DNA from: Pantoea agglomerans
GTDB lineage: Bacteria > Pseudomonadota > Gammaproteobacteria > Enterobacterales > Enterobacteriaceae
Reading direction: 5' to 3'
NCBI RefSeq assembly: GCF_020149765.1
Contig: NZ_CP083810.1
Span: forward strand, 1 to 64,000
DNA length: 64,000 bases
This document shows positions 24,729-34,299 of the stretch, in pieces. Positions within the stretch are counted from its first letter, which is position 1; each line of letters starts with the position of its first letter. The translations under genes and the position numbers were made by a program. The notes beneath the pieces were generated by a model. It was not told the origin of the DNA, made no database searches, and saw nothing but the letters and a program-made list of their open reading frames with translations.

Positions 24729-25130
24729 ATGTCTAAATTTGTATCGGCAGTAACCCGCGTGACCGCTAAAACACAGGCTAAAGCTAAATCAGCCTGGGCA
24801 CGTATCCTGACGGCTGGCCTGCTGAGTGCATTTGCCGCCAAACCCGCTCTTGCCGACCTGCCAACTGTTGAGGGTCCAACCTCCAGCGGTACGGGCACAG
24901 GTTTGATGGGAACGCTTAGCGGCCATGTTCAGGATGGGCTCGTTCTCGGGGGGCTTGTGCTTTGTGGATTCGCATTCTTTAAGGTTGCAGAGGCTGGCCT
25001 TGTTACCTTCGGCGAAGTGCGCAATGACCGTGCTTCCTGGACTAAATTCGGCTCCATTGTCGTGGTCGGGGTTGTGATGCTGGTCGCGGTTATTTGGCTG
25101 CTGGGCAAATCAGCAGAAGTCATCGGCTGA
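24729..25130 (+). CDS. TIGR03745-family membrane protein, probable pilin-like subunit
   Basis: The 133-residue protein has a long N-terminal leader (cleavage after PALA, about residue 42) and two hydrophobic segments (about 67-90 and 106-126) with a Gly-rich turn before them. The layout of long leader plus two short helices is that of VirB2/TraA pilins, and the family holds the corresponding place before the VirB3-like gene. Assignment as the pilus subunit is inference. Confidence 0.82.
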   Translation: MSKFVSAVTRVTAKTQAKAKSAWARILTAGLLSAFAAKPALADLPTVEGPTSSGTGTGLMGTLSGHVQDGLVLGGLVLCGFAFFKVAEAGLVTFGEVRNDRASWTKFGSIVVVGVVMLVAVIWLLGKSAEVIG

Positions 25131-25143
25131 GGAATCTTTCACG

Positions 25144-25509
25144 ATGGCGACCATTAAATTTTTACCGGATCGCCTGAACTCAGAGCCTGTCGTATTCCGG
25201 GGGTTTAATACCCCCGAGTTAGGTCTGGCGGCGCTGACTGGCGTTTTATTCGGTTTTGTACTCTCGCTGCCTTTCGCATTCTTTTTCGGCTGGCTTGCCA
25301 TTCCAACCAGCACTCTGCTTTTCCCCCTTTTTTTCATTGCCTTTGGCGGTAAATGGCTCGCCAGCAAAAAACGGGGAAAACCGGAGAGTTATCTCTGGCA
25401 GCAGTTTGAACTGAAAAAGTGCCGCATAGGGCTGGGAGATATCAGGTTAATTATTCATTCGCGGGGCTGGTCCCTGCGACGCAGCAAAAACCTCAGGAGT
25501 AGCAAATGA
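25144..25509 (+). CDS. TIGR03750/DUF3487 membrane protein (VirB3/TraL-like)
   Basis: The 121-residue protein starts with a short cytoplasmic part (LPDRLNSEPVVFRGFNTPEL), two adjacent membrane spans (about 29-50 and 52-72), and a basic cytoplasmic tail. This matches VirB3/TraL proteins in size and topology and the DUF3487 family in sequence. Its stop overlaps the next start. Confidence 0.88.
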   Translation: MATIKFLPDRLNSEPVVFRGFNTPELGLAALTGVLFGFVLSLPFAFFFGWLAIPTSTLLFPLFFIAFGGKWLASKKRGKPESYLWQQFELKKCRIGLGDIRLIIHSRGWSLRRSKNLRSSK

Positions 25510-26162
25510 GTCGTTTTCGCCACGCGGTTAAGGGCCGCGATCAGCATATTTTTACACTGCGGGCGGCCTGCATCGTATTGCTGCTGTTACTGGTGACTGC
25601 GATGGGTGGCTGGATGAGAGCGCCAGAAAAACTGACCATCCACAACCCGCCAGACCTGCGCAAGGGCAGTACGCGCCCGTGGTGGGAAATCCCGCCTCCG
25701 ACCGTCTACGGATTTGCGTATTACATCTTTCAGCAGCTCAACGCTTGGCCTAAAAACGGTAAAGCGGATTATCCAGCACGTATACAGTCGCTTTCGCCTT
25801 ACCTGACGCCCCAGTGCAAAGCGTTTCTTGAGGAGGACGCGAAGGTACGCGGTGAGAGGAACGAGCTTACAGATCGTGTGCGTGTTGTGTATGAAATTCC
25901 TGGTAGGGGTTATTCAGGTGAAAGCGTGAAGGTTATCGATCGTGATAACTGGACCGTAAAACTCGATCTTGTTGCCGATGAGTATTACCTCACCGAGCCT
26001 GTGAAACGTGCCATGGTGCGTTATCCCCTGAAAGTCGTGCGCTGGGACGGAGACTCTGAGACAAACCCGTTTGGCATGGCACTGGACTGTTATGACGGCA
26101 TTCCACAGCGCCTGTCTGCCGCGCCTGAACAGCCGAAACAAAGTAATAAGGGGATGTTCTGA
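25506..26162 (+). CDS. TIGR03746/DUF2895 protein (TraE/VirB8-like)
   Basis: The 218-residue protein has one N-terminal membrane span (about 18-36) and a periplasmic domain in which PWWEIPPPTVYGFAYYIFQQ is the family signature. The topology is that of VirB8/TraE assembly factors. It overlaps the previous gene by 4 nt (ATGA) and the next by 1 nt (TGATG). Confidence 0.88.
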   Translation: MSRFRHAVKGRDQHIFTLRAACIVLLLLLVTAMGGWMRAPEKLTIHNPPDLRKGSTRPWWEIPPPTVYGFAYYIFQQLNAWPKNGKADYPARIQSLSPYLTPQCKAFLEEDAKVRGERNELTDRVRVVYEIPGRGYSGESVKVIDRDNWTVKLDLVADEYYLTEPVKRAMVRYPLKVVRWDGDSETNPFGMALDCYDGIPQRLSAAPEQPKQSNKGMF

Positions 26163-27079
26163 TGAATTCATCATTAACCTTCCGTTCCCGCGCCTGCCTT
26201 GTCGCTATAACGCTTTCATTGCTGCCGGCCGTCATGATGCATTCCACGCCGGTACAGGCGGACGAACTGATGAAATGGGAGCGCGTACCGCTACAGATAC
26301 CCCTTAAAACGGGTCAGGAACGTGTGATTTTTGTTGATAAAAACGTACGCGTAGGTTTTCCGCCTGCATTGAATGGCAAGCTGCGCGTGCAGAGCACCGG
26401 CGGCGCGGTGTATCTCAAAGCTGAAAGTGATTTTCCCCAGACCCGCTTGCAGCTGCAGGACATGGAAAGCGGTGAAGTAATCCTGCTGGACGTCCGAACG
26501 ATCGCCACTGCCTCAGCTGAGCCAGTTAAAATCGTTTACAGCGGTGACGTTAATACGGTCAGCAGTGCGGCCGCTGGTACAGAGCAGAAATCCGGTAGTG
26601 ACAGCAACAGCACGCAGGCGAAGCGTAAAAAGGTCAGCTATAAGGCTCCCATTCCCGTGCTGCTGACACGCTACGCAGCTCAGAACCTTTACGCGCCGGT
26701 GCGCACCGTTGAAGCCGTGCCAGGCATTCACCCCGTTAATCCGCACCTGCCGTCACGCATTACAACACTGTACCCTTCAGCACCCGTGACGGTGACGCCG
26801 GTAGCCGGCTGGGGCGTGGCCGGTCGTACCGTCGTAGCGCTCAGGATCCGCAACAGCTCATCACAGAAAGTGGTACTCGATCCGCGCGAACTGCAGGGCC
26901 AGTTTGTAACGGCCACCTTTCAGCATCGCTGGCTGGGGGCCGCCGGCACGCCGGAAGATACCACCACACTTTACCTGGTCACGGCCGGCCGCCCTGATGA
27001 CGCTTTCGTGCGCGAGCCGTCCATTGCCCGTAAGGGCGCTTCACGCCCATCTCAGAAGGTGATCCGCTATGAAAATTAA
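26162..27079 (+). CDS. TIGR03749 protein (TraK/VirB9-like)
   Basis: The 305-residue protein has a signal peptide (ending PVQA at about residue 33). The mature form begins DELMKWERVPLQIPL, the family signature, followed by beta-rich domains typical of TraK/VirB9, with a C-terminal domain starting near residue 215 (VVALRIRN). With the lipoprotein at 28616 and the VirB10-like protein it should build the outer-membrane core complex. Confidence 0.88.
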   Translation: MNSSLTFRSRACLVAITLSLLPAVMMHSTPVQADELMKWERVPLQIPLKTGQERVIFVDKNVRVGFPPALNGKLRVQSTGGAVYLKAESDFPQTRLQLQDMESGEVILLDVRTIATASAEPVKIVYSGDVNTVSSAAAGTEQKSGSDSNSTQAKRKKVSYKAPIPVLLTRYAAQNLYAPVRTVEAVPGIHPVNPHLPSRITTLYPSAPVTVTPVAGWGVAGRTVVALRIRNSSSQKVVLDPRELQGQFVTATFQHRWLGAAGTPEDTTTLYLVTAGRPDDAFVREPSIARKGASRPSQKVIRYEN

Positions 27080-28604
27080 GTCGAACGGTCTGGTTAAAGT
27101 GCTGGTTCCGGCCATTCTGATCGGCGGCGGATTCATTGCGGTGAAAAGCTTTAAAAGCAAGCCGCAGGATCCCGCCGCGCAGGCCGCACATGCGCAGACA
27201 GACGACGCGCTGAAGAATCTGTCACCGCAGGAGCTTAAGGCGCTCGGCATCGAGGGCGATACGCCGCAGGATACGCTCAAAACCATCGTAGGCTCACTTA
27301 ACGCCGTTCGCCAGCAGCAGGACTCTCTGAATAAGCAGAATGCTCAGCTACTGGACGAGAATAAAAAACTACGCGAGCGCAACAGCAACGTTTCCGGCCA
27401 GGTCAATGAAGCAGTTCAGGGCGTGGAGAAAAGCTATCACGAGCGTGAGAATCAGATGCGACAGCAGCAGAATGTCCTGACGTCAAAAATCAACGAACTG
27501 ACGAATAAACTGCAGAATGCCGGTAAGGGTATTGCTGACAAGGCAAAAGGTTCAGACAGCGATATTCCGTTGGGTCTGGGTCTCGACGGCATGGGTGCCG
27601 GCGGTGGCAATGCACCGGCCTCCGGCAGTGATGGCCTGATGTGGGTCACTCCGCAGGACAGCCCATCCACTTCTTCAGCACAGAATAATGGCGCGTCGGG
27701 CAGCAGCGCCGGCGAATCTAAATTTCCCACGTCGTTTCTCAGTAAAAACGCGCTGACGAAGCAAAAAGGCAGCTATGAGCAGCAGGTTAAGGGCTCAACT
27801 GCTGAAAAAGGCGCGGAAGAGGAAGCCGAACCGGTTTATACGCTTCCGGAGAACTCGACACTGATTGGCAGCCGCGCAATGACGGCGCTACTTGGTCGCG
27901 TGCCGATCAATGGCACCGTAACCGACCCGTATCCTTTCAAGGTGCTTATTGGCAAAGACAACCTGACGGCCAACGGCATCGAGCTGCCGGACGTTGAGGG
28001 CGCAATTGTCTCCGGCACCGCCTCCGGCGACTGGACTCTGTCCTGCGTGCGTGGTCAGGTCAACAGCGTCACGTTTGTGTTTACCGACGGCACCGTACGT
28101 ACTCTGCCGAAACCGGACCGCAGCGGCAAAGGCGGTAACAACAGTAACCAGAACGGCGGAAAAGATACCGGCACCAGTGGCGGTATCGGCTGGATCTCAG
28201 ATGAAAACGGGATCCCCTGTATCTCCGGCACGCGCAAGTCCAATGCTTCAAGCTATCTGCCAACGATCGGACTGCTGGGCGCGGCCGGCGCAGCGGGCGA
28301 CGCCATCGGCCAGAACCAGACGACAAGCCAGACCAACGCCTACGGCGGCGTAACCTCTACGCTGACCGGCGACGCCGGACAGGCCGTTCTGGGCAAGGCC
28401 ATTTCTGGCAGTTCTGATGAAATCACCGAGTGGGTTAAACAGCGCTACGGGCAAACTTTTGATGCTATCTACGTACAGCCGGGAGCAAAACTCGCCGTAC
28501 ACATTACCCGCGAGCTGGCGATCGATTACGAAGATAAGGGCCGGCGCGTCCGGTATGACTTCACCCTACCTAGCGAAGACGGCAGCACCGGCGGACTAGA
28601 CTGA
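27069..28604 (+). CDS. TIGR03752 protein (TraB/VirB10-like core subunit)
   Basis: The 511-residue protein has one membrane span (about residues 9-27), a coiled coil (about 75-155, Gln/Asn/Lys-rich), a Gly/Ser-rich low-complexity linker, and a C-terminal TrbI/VirB10 beta-barrel domain (from about 255; GSRAMTALLGRVP, LPDVEGAIVSGTASGDW). VirB10-type proteins span both membranes and transmit the ATPase signal to the outer-membrane pore. It overlaps the VirB9-like gene by 11 bp. Confidence 0.9.
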   Translation: MKIKSNGLVKVLVPAILIGGGFIAVKSFKSKPQDPAAQAAHAQTDDALKNLSPQELKALGIEGDTPQDTLKTIVGSLNAVRQQQDSLNKQNAQLLDENKKLRERNSNVSGQVNEAVQGVEKSYHERENQMRQQQNVLTSKINELTNKLQNAGKGIADKAKGSDSDIPLGLGLDGMGAGGGNAPASGSDGLMWVTPQDSPSTSSAQNNGASGSSAGESKFPTSFLSKNALTKQKGSYEQQVKGSTAEKGAEEEAEPVYTLPENSTLIGSRAMTALLGRVPINGTVTDPYPFKVLIGKDNLTANGIELPDVEGAIVSGTASGDWTLSCVRGQVNSVTFVFTDGTVRTLPKPDRSGKGGNNSNQNGGKDTGTSGGIGWISDENGIPCISGTRKSNASSYLPTIGLLGAAGAAGDAIGQNQTTSQTNAYGGVTSTLTGDAGQAVLGKAISGSSDEITEWVKQRYGQTFDAIYVQPGAKLAVHITRELAIDYEDKGRRVRYDFTLPSEDGSTGGLD

Positions 28605-28615
28605 GGAGAATGACC

Positions 28616-29032
28616 ATGAGTATTACTGCAAAATTCGGGATTTTCATGATTATTGCGGCCAGCACGCTTGCCGGCTGTTCCACAAACAAAGATGAAATGC
28701 TGCCGCCGGGTAACAGCAATATGCTGGAGCTGTGGAAAGGCACCGACGGAGAATCAGGAGTCACACGCGGCAGTGAAGCACGCAGCACCCTGCGCCGTGG
28801 ACTTTCGGATAGCGAACAGCAGGCCGCACTCGGCGACGATCGCAGCTACAGCCGCACGCAGGAGTCTGAAATCAGCCAGCAGTTCCCGCGCCTGCCTAAT
28901 CCTGACATGGTGATGTACGTGTTCCCGCACCTCGCACAGGGTAATACCCCCGTGCCGGGTTACAGCACCGTTTTCCCCTTCTATGACCAGACGCAGTACG
29001 CTATGCCTGGCGAACGCACGGAGGCGCTGTAA
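28616..29032 (+). CDS. TIGR03751 lipoprotein (TraV/VirB7-like)
   Basis: The 138-residue protein has a lipobox STLAGC with Cys at about residue 20 and the family's PPGNSNMLELWKG segment directly after it. The start is ATG at 28616 because the GAGGAG ribosome binding site is 7 bp upstream; the earlier ATG at 28610 is only 1 bp away from it. It is a core-complex lipoprotein, and its stop overlaps the start of the ATPase gene. Confidence 0.88.
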   Translation: MSITAKFGIFMIIAASTLAGCSTNKDEMLPPGNSNMLELWKGTDGESGVTRGSEARSTLRRGLSDSEQQAALGDDRSYSRTQESEISQQFPRLPNPDMVMYVFPHLAQGNTPVPGYSTVFPFYDQTQYAMPGERTEAL

Positions 29033-31893
29033 TGTTCGGACTGTTTAAAAAACCCGCCAAAAATGCGACTCGGTTACATGATGTTTCTGACCAGGCAGGG
29101 CCGGAACCCGTAGTCCGCCCCGGTAAAATGTCACAGGCAGACGAAAAGCGCGTTTATGAGCATAACCCGTCCATCGTTGATTATCTGCCATGGGCAGAGT
29201 TTTTGGATGAGGAGCAGTGCCTGCTGCTTGACGATGGCATCTCCGTAGGTGCCGTCTATGAAGTGACGCCGGCTGCAACCGAAGGGCGTCCTGACGAGCG
29301 CCTGGAGCAAATCCGCGACGTGGTGGAAGATGCGCTGCAGGACAGCTTTGACGATCTGGCGAACAACCCGTGGATCGTTCAGTTCTACTGCCAGGATGAG
29401 AATAACGTTGACTCATACCTTGATCGTCTGCGCGGATACATCAAGCCGCACGCGCAGGGCAGCGAGTTTACCGAGGCGTGGCTCAGGGAGACAGAGCAGC
29501 ACATGCGTGGGATTGCGCGTCCTGAAGGTTTATTTGAAGACAAATTGATTACCGGCCAGCCGTGGCGCGGGCAGCAGCGCCGCACGCGCATGGTTATCTA
29601 CCGCTGGGCAACCAAAAACAGCGGTGATCTGATGTCACCGGTTGGCATGCTGAATCAGGCGTGCGAACGGCTCTGCAGTGCCTTTTCGAGCGTCAACATC
29701 AACTGCACGCGTCAGAACGGCCAGCAAGTACACGCCTGGCTGTTGCGAACGTTCAATCCTGCGCCCGAAGGCATGGATAAAGAAGCGTTTTACCGTGCGG
29801 CTGCCTATGAGGACAGCCGCGACACGCCTGAAGGAATGATCCCCACAGAAAATGACTTTGCCGAAACCCTGCTGTTTACGCCACCGCGTTCTGACGTTGA
29901 GAACGGCGTGTGGTGGCTGGATAACATTGCACATTCTGCCATTTCCGTGGAGCGCCTGCGTAAGCCGCCCGAACCCGGTACGCTCACCGGCGAAAAGAGT
30001 CGGGGAGAGAAAAAAATTAACGCGCTGATGGACACGTTTCCTGAAGGCACCATGCTGTGCATGACGGTTGTGGCTGAGCCACAGGACACGCTGGAAGAGA
30101 AGTTTAACCGCCTGGCTAAAAACGCCATAGGAGAGAATACCGAATCAGGACGCGTCCGCCAAGACGTAGCCGCGGTCAAGGAGTTGCTGGGTAATCGTCA
30201 CAAACTTTATCGCGCGGCCATTACTTTTTTCCTGCGCGCAAAGGACATGCCAGAAATGAATCGCAAGCGCATCGAGCTCAGCACAGTACTTCTGAATGAA
30301 GGACTGCAGCCGGTACGCGCTGAACATGAAACCGGCCCTCTGAATACCTGGCTGCGCGCCTTGCCGATGTGCTTTAACCCGCAGCATGATAGGAAAAACT
30401 GGTATACCCGCCTGATGTGGGTCCAGCATATTGCCGGGCTGCTGCCCGTTACCGGCCGCGAAACCGGGACTGGTAATGCCGGGTTCAGCTTTTTCAATCG
30501 TGGCGGCGATGTGCTGGTCTTTGATCCACTGAACAAGGACGACCGGTCTCAGAACGCGCATATGCTGCTGTTCGGACCGACCGGCGCGGGTAAATCCGCC
30601 ACGCTCTGCTCGATGCTCTGTCAGCTGATGGCCGTTCACCGCCCGCGCCTGTTCATTGCGGAAGCCGGTAACAGCTTTGGGCTAACCGCAGACTACTTTG
30701 AAAGTTTGGGCCTCACGGTTAATAAGGTCAGCGTCAAACCCGGCAGCGGTGTATCCCTGCCGCCCTTTGCTGATGCGCATAAGCTGTTTGACAGTGATGC
30801 GCCCGCTCCGGCGATTGATGAGAGTGACCTGCCGGATATTGAAGACGATCCGGATGATGATGAAGAAAACGGCAAGCGCGACATTCTGGGCGAAATGGAA
30901 ATTTCTGCCCGAATGATGATAACAGGCGGCGATCCGAAGGAAGATGCCGCACTGAAACGTGCCGACCGCGCCATGATCCGCGAAGCACTGATCATGGCCG
31001 CACGTAAAACCCTGGATGAAGGGCGCCAGATGCTACCGGGCGACCTGCAGAATGCGCTCAACGCCATCTCGCTGGAGACTGAAAACGTCAGTGGACAGGT
31101 GCGTAACGAGACCCGCCGGGCGAAAGCGGCTGAAATGGCCGAATCTCTGGGCATGTTTACGCAGCAGGGAAGCTTTGAGGCAGAGCTATTCAACCAAGAA
31201 GGCTCTCTCTGGCCGGAGGCTGACGTTACCCTGATTGACCTCGCGCACCTTGCCCGCGAGGGATATGAAGCGCAGATGGCTCTGACCATGGTGTCTCTGA
31301 CCAACACAATTAACAATATTGCCGAGCGGGACCAGTACCTGGAGCGCGACATTGTTTTTACCGTGGATGAGGCGCACGTTGTGACAGTAAACCCACTTCT
31401 CGCCCCTTACATGACCAAAGTGGTCAAGATGTGGCGTAAGCTTGGCGCATGGTTGTGGCTTGCCACACAGAACCTTGAGGACTACCCAAACGCTGCCGGC
31501 AAGATGCTGAATATGGCGGAATGGTGGATCTGTCTGACGATGCCGAAAAAAGAAGTCGAGGATATTGCCCGCTTCCGAACGCTTTCAGAAGAGCAAAAAG
31601 CCGTACTGCTTTCCGCTAGTAAGCTGTCACGATGCTACACCGAAGGCGTGGTGCTCTCGAAAAAAATTGAAGCACTGTTCCGCGCTGTACCACCCAGCCT
31701 ATATCTCGCACTCGGGATGACGGAGAAAGAAGAGAAAGCCGAACGTAAAGCGCTGATGCGTAAACATAACTGTTCCGAGCTCGATGCTGCTATTCTCGTA
31801 GCGAAGAAACTGGATCGTCTGCGGGGATTGATGACGGAAGATGCGGCCGGGATGGCCGAAAACAACGATAAGAGAGAGATGCTGACCGCATGA
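29032..31893 (+). CDS. VirB4/TraC-type conjugative transfer ATPase (TIGR03744)
   Basis: The 953-residue protein has an N-terminal TraC domain, the Walker A motif GPTGAGKSAT at about residues 515-524, an acidic insertion (DLPDIEDDPDDDEENG, about 600-615) typical of this family, and a Walker B-like VFTVDEAHVV at about residues 777-786. It energises pilus assembly and substrate transfer at the inner membrane. The stop overlaps the next gene's ATG. Confidence 0.93.
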   Translation: MFGLFKKPAKNATRLHDVSDQAGPEPVVRPGKMSQADEKRVYEHNPSIVDYLPWAEFLDEEQCLLLDDGISVGAVYEVTPAATEGRPDERLEQIRDVVEDALQDSFDDLANNPWIVQFYCQDENNVDSYLDRLRGYIKPHAQGSEFTEAWLRETEQHMRGIARPEGLFEDKLITGQPWRGQQRRTRMVIYRWATKNSGDLMSPVGMLNQACERLCSAFSSVNINCTRQNGQQVHAWLLRTFNPAPEGMDKEAFYRAAAYEDSRDTPEGMIPTENDFAETLLFTPPRSDVENGVWWLDNIAHSAISVERLRKPPEPGTLTGEKSRGEKKINALMDTFPEGTMLCMTVVAEPQDTLEEKFNRLAKNAIGENTESGRVRQDVAAVKELLGNRHKLYRAAITFFLRAKDMPEMNRKRIELSTVLLNEGLQPVRAEHETGPLNTWLRALPMCFNPQHDRKNWYTRLMWVQHIAGLLPVTGRETGTGNAGFSFFNRGGDVLVFDPLNKDDRSQNAHMLLFGPTGAGKSATLCSMLCQLMAVHRPRLFIAEAGNSFGLTADYFESLGLTVNKVSVKPGSGVSLPPFADAHKLFDSDAPAPAIDESDLPDIEDDPDDDEENGKRDILGEMEISARMMITGGDPKEDAALKRADRAMIREALIMAARKTLDEGRQMLPGDLQNALNAISLETENVSGQVRNETRRAKAAEMAESLGMFTQQGSFEAELFNQEGSLWPEADVTLIDLAHLAREGYEAQMALTMVSLTNTINNIAERDQYLERDIVFTVDEAHVVTVNPLLAPYMTKVVKMWRKLGAWLWLATQNLEDYPNAAGKMLNMAEWWICLTMPKKEVEDIARFRTLSEEQKAVLLSASKLSRCYTEGVVLSKKIEALFRAVPPSLYLALGMTEKEEKAERKALMRKHNCSELDAAILVAKKLDRLRGLMTEDAAGMAENNDKREMLTA

Positions 31894-32285
31894 TTAAGCT
31901 CAAATATGCGCAACCTCTGACCCAGCGCCCTGCGCCGGACGAAACGCCAACACCTGTGATGTTTAGCCTGCATCCTCAGGGCGAACCCGCGATGACGGCA
32001 ACGACGGCAGAGCGACTGACAGCAATGGAGAATGCACTGAGGTCAAGGCTGCAACCACCGGTAACGATCACTTGTAACCCACATCGTATTGGTAAGAGCA
32101 GTTGCGTGTCAGTTCATCTTGAAGACAGCAGAGGCAAGCGTGCGGACATTCTGCTGACGCAGGAAGGTCGCGCCGGACTACCACTGGACCACGAATTTGA
32201 TTCACCACGCTGGCATTTAAATGTCCCTGACGCAGCTGATATGGTTTTCCTGACGCTTTGGCTCAATAACGTTTTCCCTGACTGA
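31890..32285 (+). CDS. Conserved hypothetical protein following the transfer ATPase
   Basis: The 131-residue protein is soluble and without signal peptide, with a C-terminal half of alternating strands and helices (CVSVHLEDSRGKRADILLTQEGRAG is split here by mention only). It starts within the stop of the ATPase gene (ATGA), so it is co-translated, and it ends at a strong terminator. I cannot name its family. The AT-rich insert begins directly behind the terminator. Confidence 0.7.
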   Translation: MIKLKYAQPLTQRPAPDETPTPVMFSLHPQGEPAMTATTAERLTAMENALRSRLQPPVTITCNPHRIGKSSCVSVHLEDSRGKRADILLTQEGRAGLPLDHEFDSPRWHLNVPDAADMVFLTLWLNNVFPD

Positions 32286-32300
32286 GTTAAACTCACTATG

Positions 32301-32326
32301 AAACCGGCCTTCAAGCCGGTTTTTTC
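32301..32326 (+). terminator. Rho-independent terminator at the left edge of the AT-rich insert
   Basis: AAACCGGC (32301-32308) pairs with GCCGGTTT (32315-32322) and is followed by T residues. The rest of the gap to 32713 is AT-rich DNA in which no ORF is supported. It must hold the promoter of the following gene pair. Confidence 0.88.
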
Positions 32327-32713
32327 GTTAAACGGCTCAGTGACGGGGGCTATCACTCAGTAGATGAAAAACATTGTAAAAGCAGTTTCAAAGGGCTCTT
32401 TTAGATTCAAAGCCGAAGCATTTTCGAGTTTAAATAATTGATTAAATTAAATAATTATAATATTTAATCTTAGTGGGTATAGCGCATATTGGAGGAAGTC
32501 AACAATGACTCTGCGGGTAAGATGCATTTTATCTCTGTCCTAAGTTGGCTTTATCTAGCATAAAACTCCATTTAGAGTAATCAGTGACGGATAAAATAAA
32601 ACATCTAAAATTTCATTCATTAACTATATGATTTATAAGCATGTTAATGTAGGTTTAACTGATTTACACCTGACAGAGTGTATGTAATTATTATATACGC
32701 AGTGTGACATCCA

Positions 32714-34282
32714 ATGCCTAAAAACCTAACGCATCTTCTAAAAATTAAAGGCCCTCTTCTCAGCTCTGACCTGTGTGACTATTTGTGTACAGAGGGGGGC
32801 ATGACCCGCCTGGCAGCGAGGAAACAAGTATCTCGCGCGATAGCTGCAGAAACGGTAAGTAGCCTGAAAGGGCTCTTTCCTCGTCGAGAGGCGTTCATCT
32901 ATTTACCTGAACAGTTCGGGAGTCCGAGTTACTGGAATATACTCACGAATACGCTGCAAAAGACACAGTCGGCTTATGGTTACGCGATTGGGGCGCTGTT
33001 AGCACGTGGTGGAATCATGCCTTTAGCGCACTTTCCTGCGGCAAGTGGGTCACCTCACTTTATGAGTAAAAGGTTATCACATGAAGTAGTATTGCAGAGA
33101 CTATGCAGTAATGGCCTTGTAAAAAAATTAAGTTTACCGGGCATTGGCGAATGTATAGCATTACGAGAATCGAATGATGAATATTTCAATGGCGTAGAAA
33201 TTGAAGTAAAAGCTCGCATGGTTACTGAATCAGTGCTGCTTAAAGCTGTGGCACAATGGTCGAAAAATCTTGGTCTGGTAAGTTATGAACAATTGAAGAA
33301 CAGAGAAGTCAGTGAACCTAAGGTAACTGGTTTTTTGTTTGATCTTTCTGCACTAAGTTACCTATCAGGCCTGATTCAACAAAAAACTTCAGGCGGCACA
33401 ATGCCTGGTTTTTTTTGCTGTGACGTTTTACTTAATGGTAGGCTAGAAGAAGAACATATAGCTCCGTTTATTAATAAATGCAGGTCTATTAAGAGCCTAC
33501 CAAAAACAGGAAAAACCTTCTTCATCTTTGTGGCAGATTCTTATTCTAAGGATGCATTTTCAGCTCTTAAAGAGCAAGGAATAGTGCCTGCAACTGTCAA
33601 TAATCTTTTTGGTCAGGAAACAGCAGAGGCACTCCGAGCTCTTACTGAAACCCTGAAAAAAATTACATTTTTAAATAATAAATCAGAGCAGATAGATGAG
33701 GTGATGACTCGCCTTTCTCATATTGAAGGGGCAGCTTCTCAACTTCGTGGTGATTTATTCGAATATATTGTTGCTGAGGCTGTAAGAGACAGCGCCCAGA
33801 ATGTAGAAGTAGGTGTGCAGTGTAAAGATCCGAAGGGGAAAAAAGCTGACTGTGATGTTTTGGTGATGAATGGCAGTAGAAAAGTAACCTTCATTGAATG
33901 TAAGGGGTACAATCCTTATGCAGAAGTTCTTCATAAAGATGTTAAGCGTTGGATTCATGAGCAAGTACCAGTGTTTTTTAAGCATGCCTTAATACATTAT
34001 CCTCAAATCCCTATTTATGTTGAGTTTTGGACTACCGGTAAGCTGGGAAAAGACTCAATTGATTTACTTAATGATTTCAAAGAAAAAAATAAAGGAGACC
34101 GCAGGTATGAGGTTGTTATTCGCGAAGCTCATGATGTAAAGGACTACATAAACAAAACTCGAAATAAAAGTTTAGTCCGTGTTTTTGGTAAGCACTTTAT
34201 AGATTATTATAGAAAAGAACCATTAGATGCGGTCTCACCTCCGATTCGACTCGCTAGCAGCGATAACGTGCCAATTAAATAA
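32714..34282 (+). CDS. Putative PD-(D/E)xK nuclease with N-terminal winged-helix-like region, candidate defence gene
   Basis: The 522-residue protein is not one that I recognise as a whole. The N-terminal third looks like a DNA-binding module (GGMTRLAARKQVSRAI, then SVLLKAVAQW further on). The C-terminal part (about residues 350-460) has the pattern of a restriction-like nuclease: helix with Glu (GDLFEYIVAEAV), then ADCDVLVMN (Asp) and, after a strand, VTFIECKGYNP (ExK), followed by a helix. Its codon usage and AT content are clearly unlike those of the flanking transfer genes. It forms a pair with the DUF2971 gene 17 bp downstream. A role in phage or plasmid defence is inferred from the nuclease core, the partner and the cargo-like position. 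Confidence 0.7.
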   Translation: MPKNLTHLLKIKGPLLSSDLCDYLCTEGGMTRLAARKQVSRAIAAETVSSLKGLFPRREAFIYLPEQFGSPSYWNILTNTLQKTQSAYGYAIGALLARGGIMPLAHFPAASGSPHFMSKRLSHEVVLQRLCSNGLVKKLSLPGIGECIALRESNDEYFNGVEIEVKARMVTESVLLKAVAQWSKNLGLVSYEQLKNREVSEPKVTGFLFDLSALSYLSGLIQQKTSGGTMPGFFCCDVLLNGRLEEEHIAPFINKCRSIKSLPKTGKTFFIFVADSYSKDAFSALKEQGIVPATVNNLFGQETAEALRALTETLKKITFLNNKSEQIDEVMTRLSHIEGAASQLRGDLFEYIVAEAVRDSAQNVEVGVQCKDPKGKKADCDVLVMNGSRKVTFIECKGYNPYAEVLHKDVKRWIHEQVPVFFKHALIHYPQIPIYVEFWTTGKLGKDSIDLLNDFKEKNKGDRRYEVVIREAHDVKDYINKTRNKSLVRVFGKHFIDYYRKEPLDAVSPPIRLASSDNVPIK

Positions 34283-34299
34283 TTAAAGATGGAGTTAAA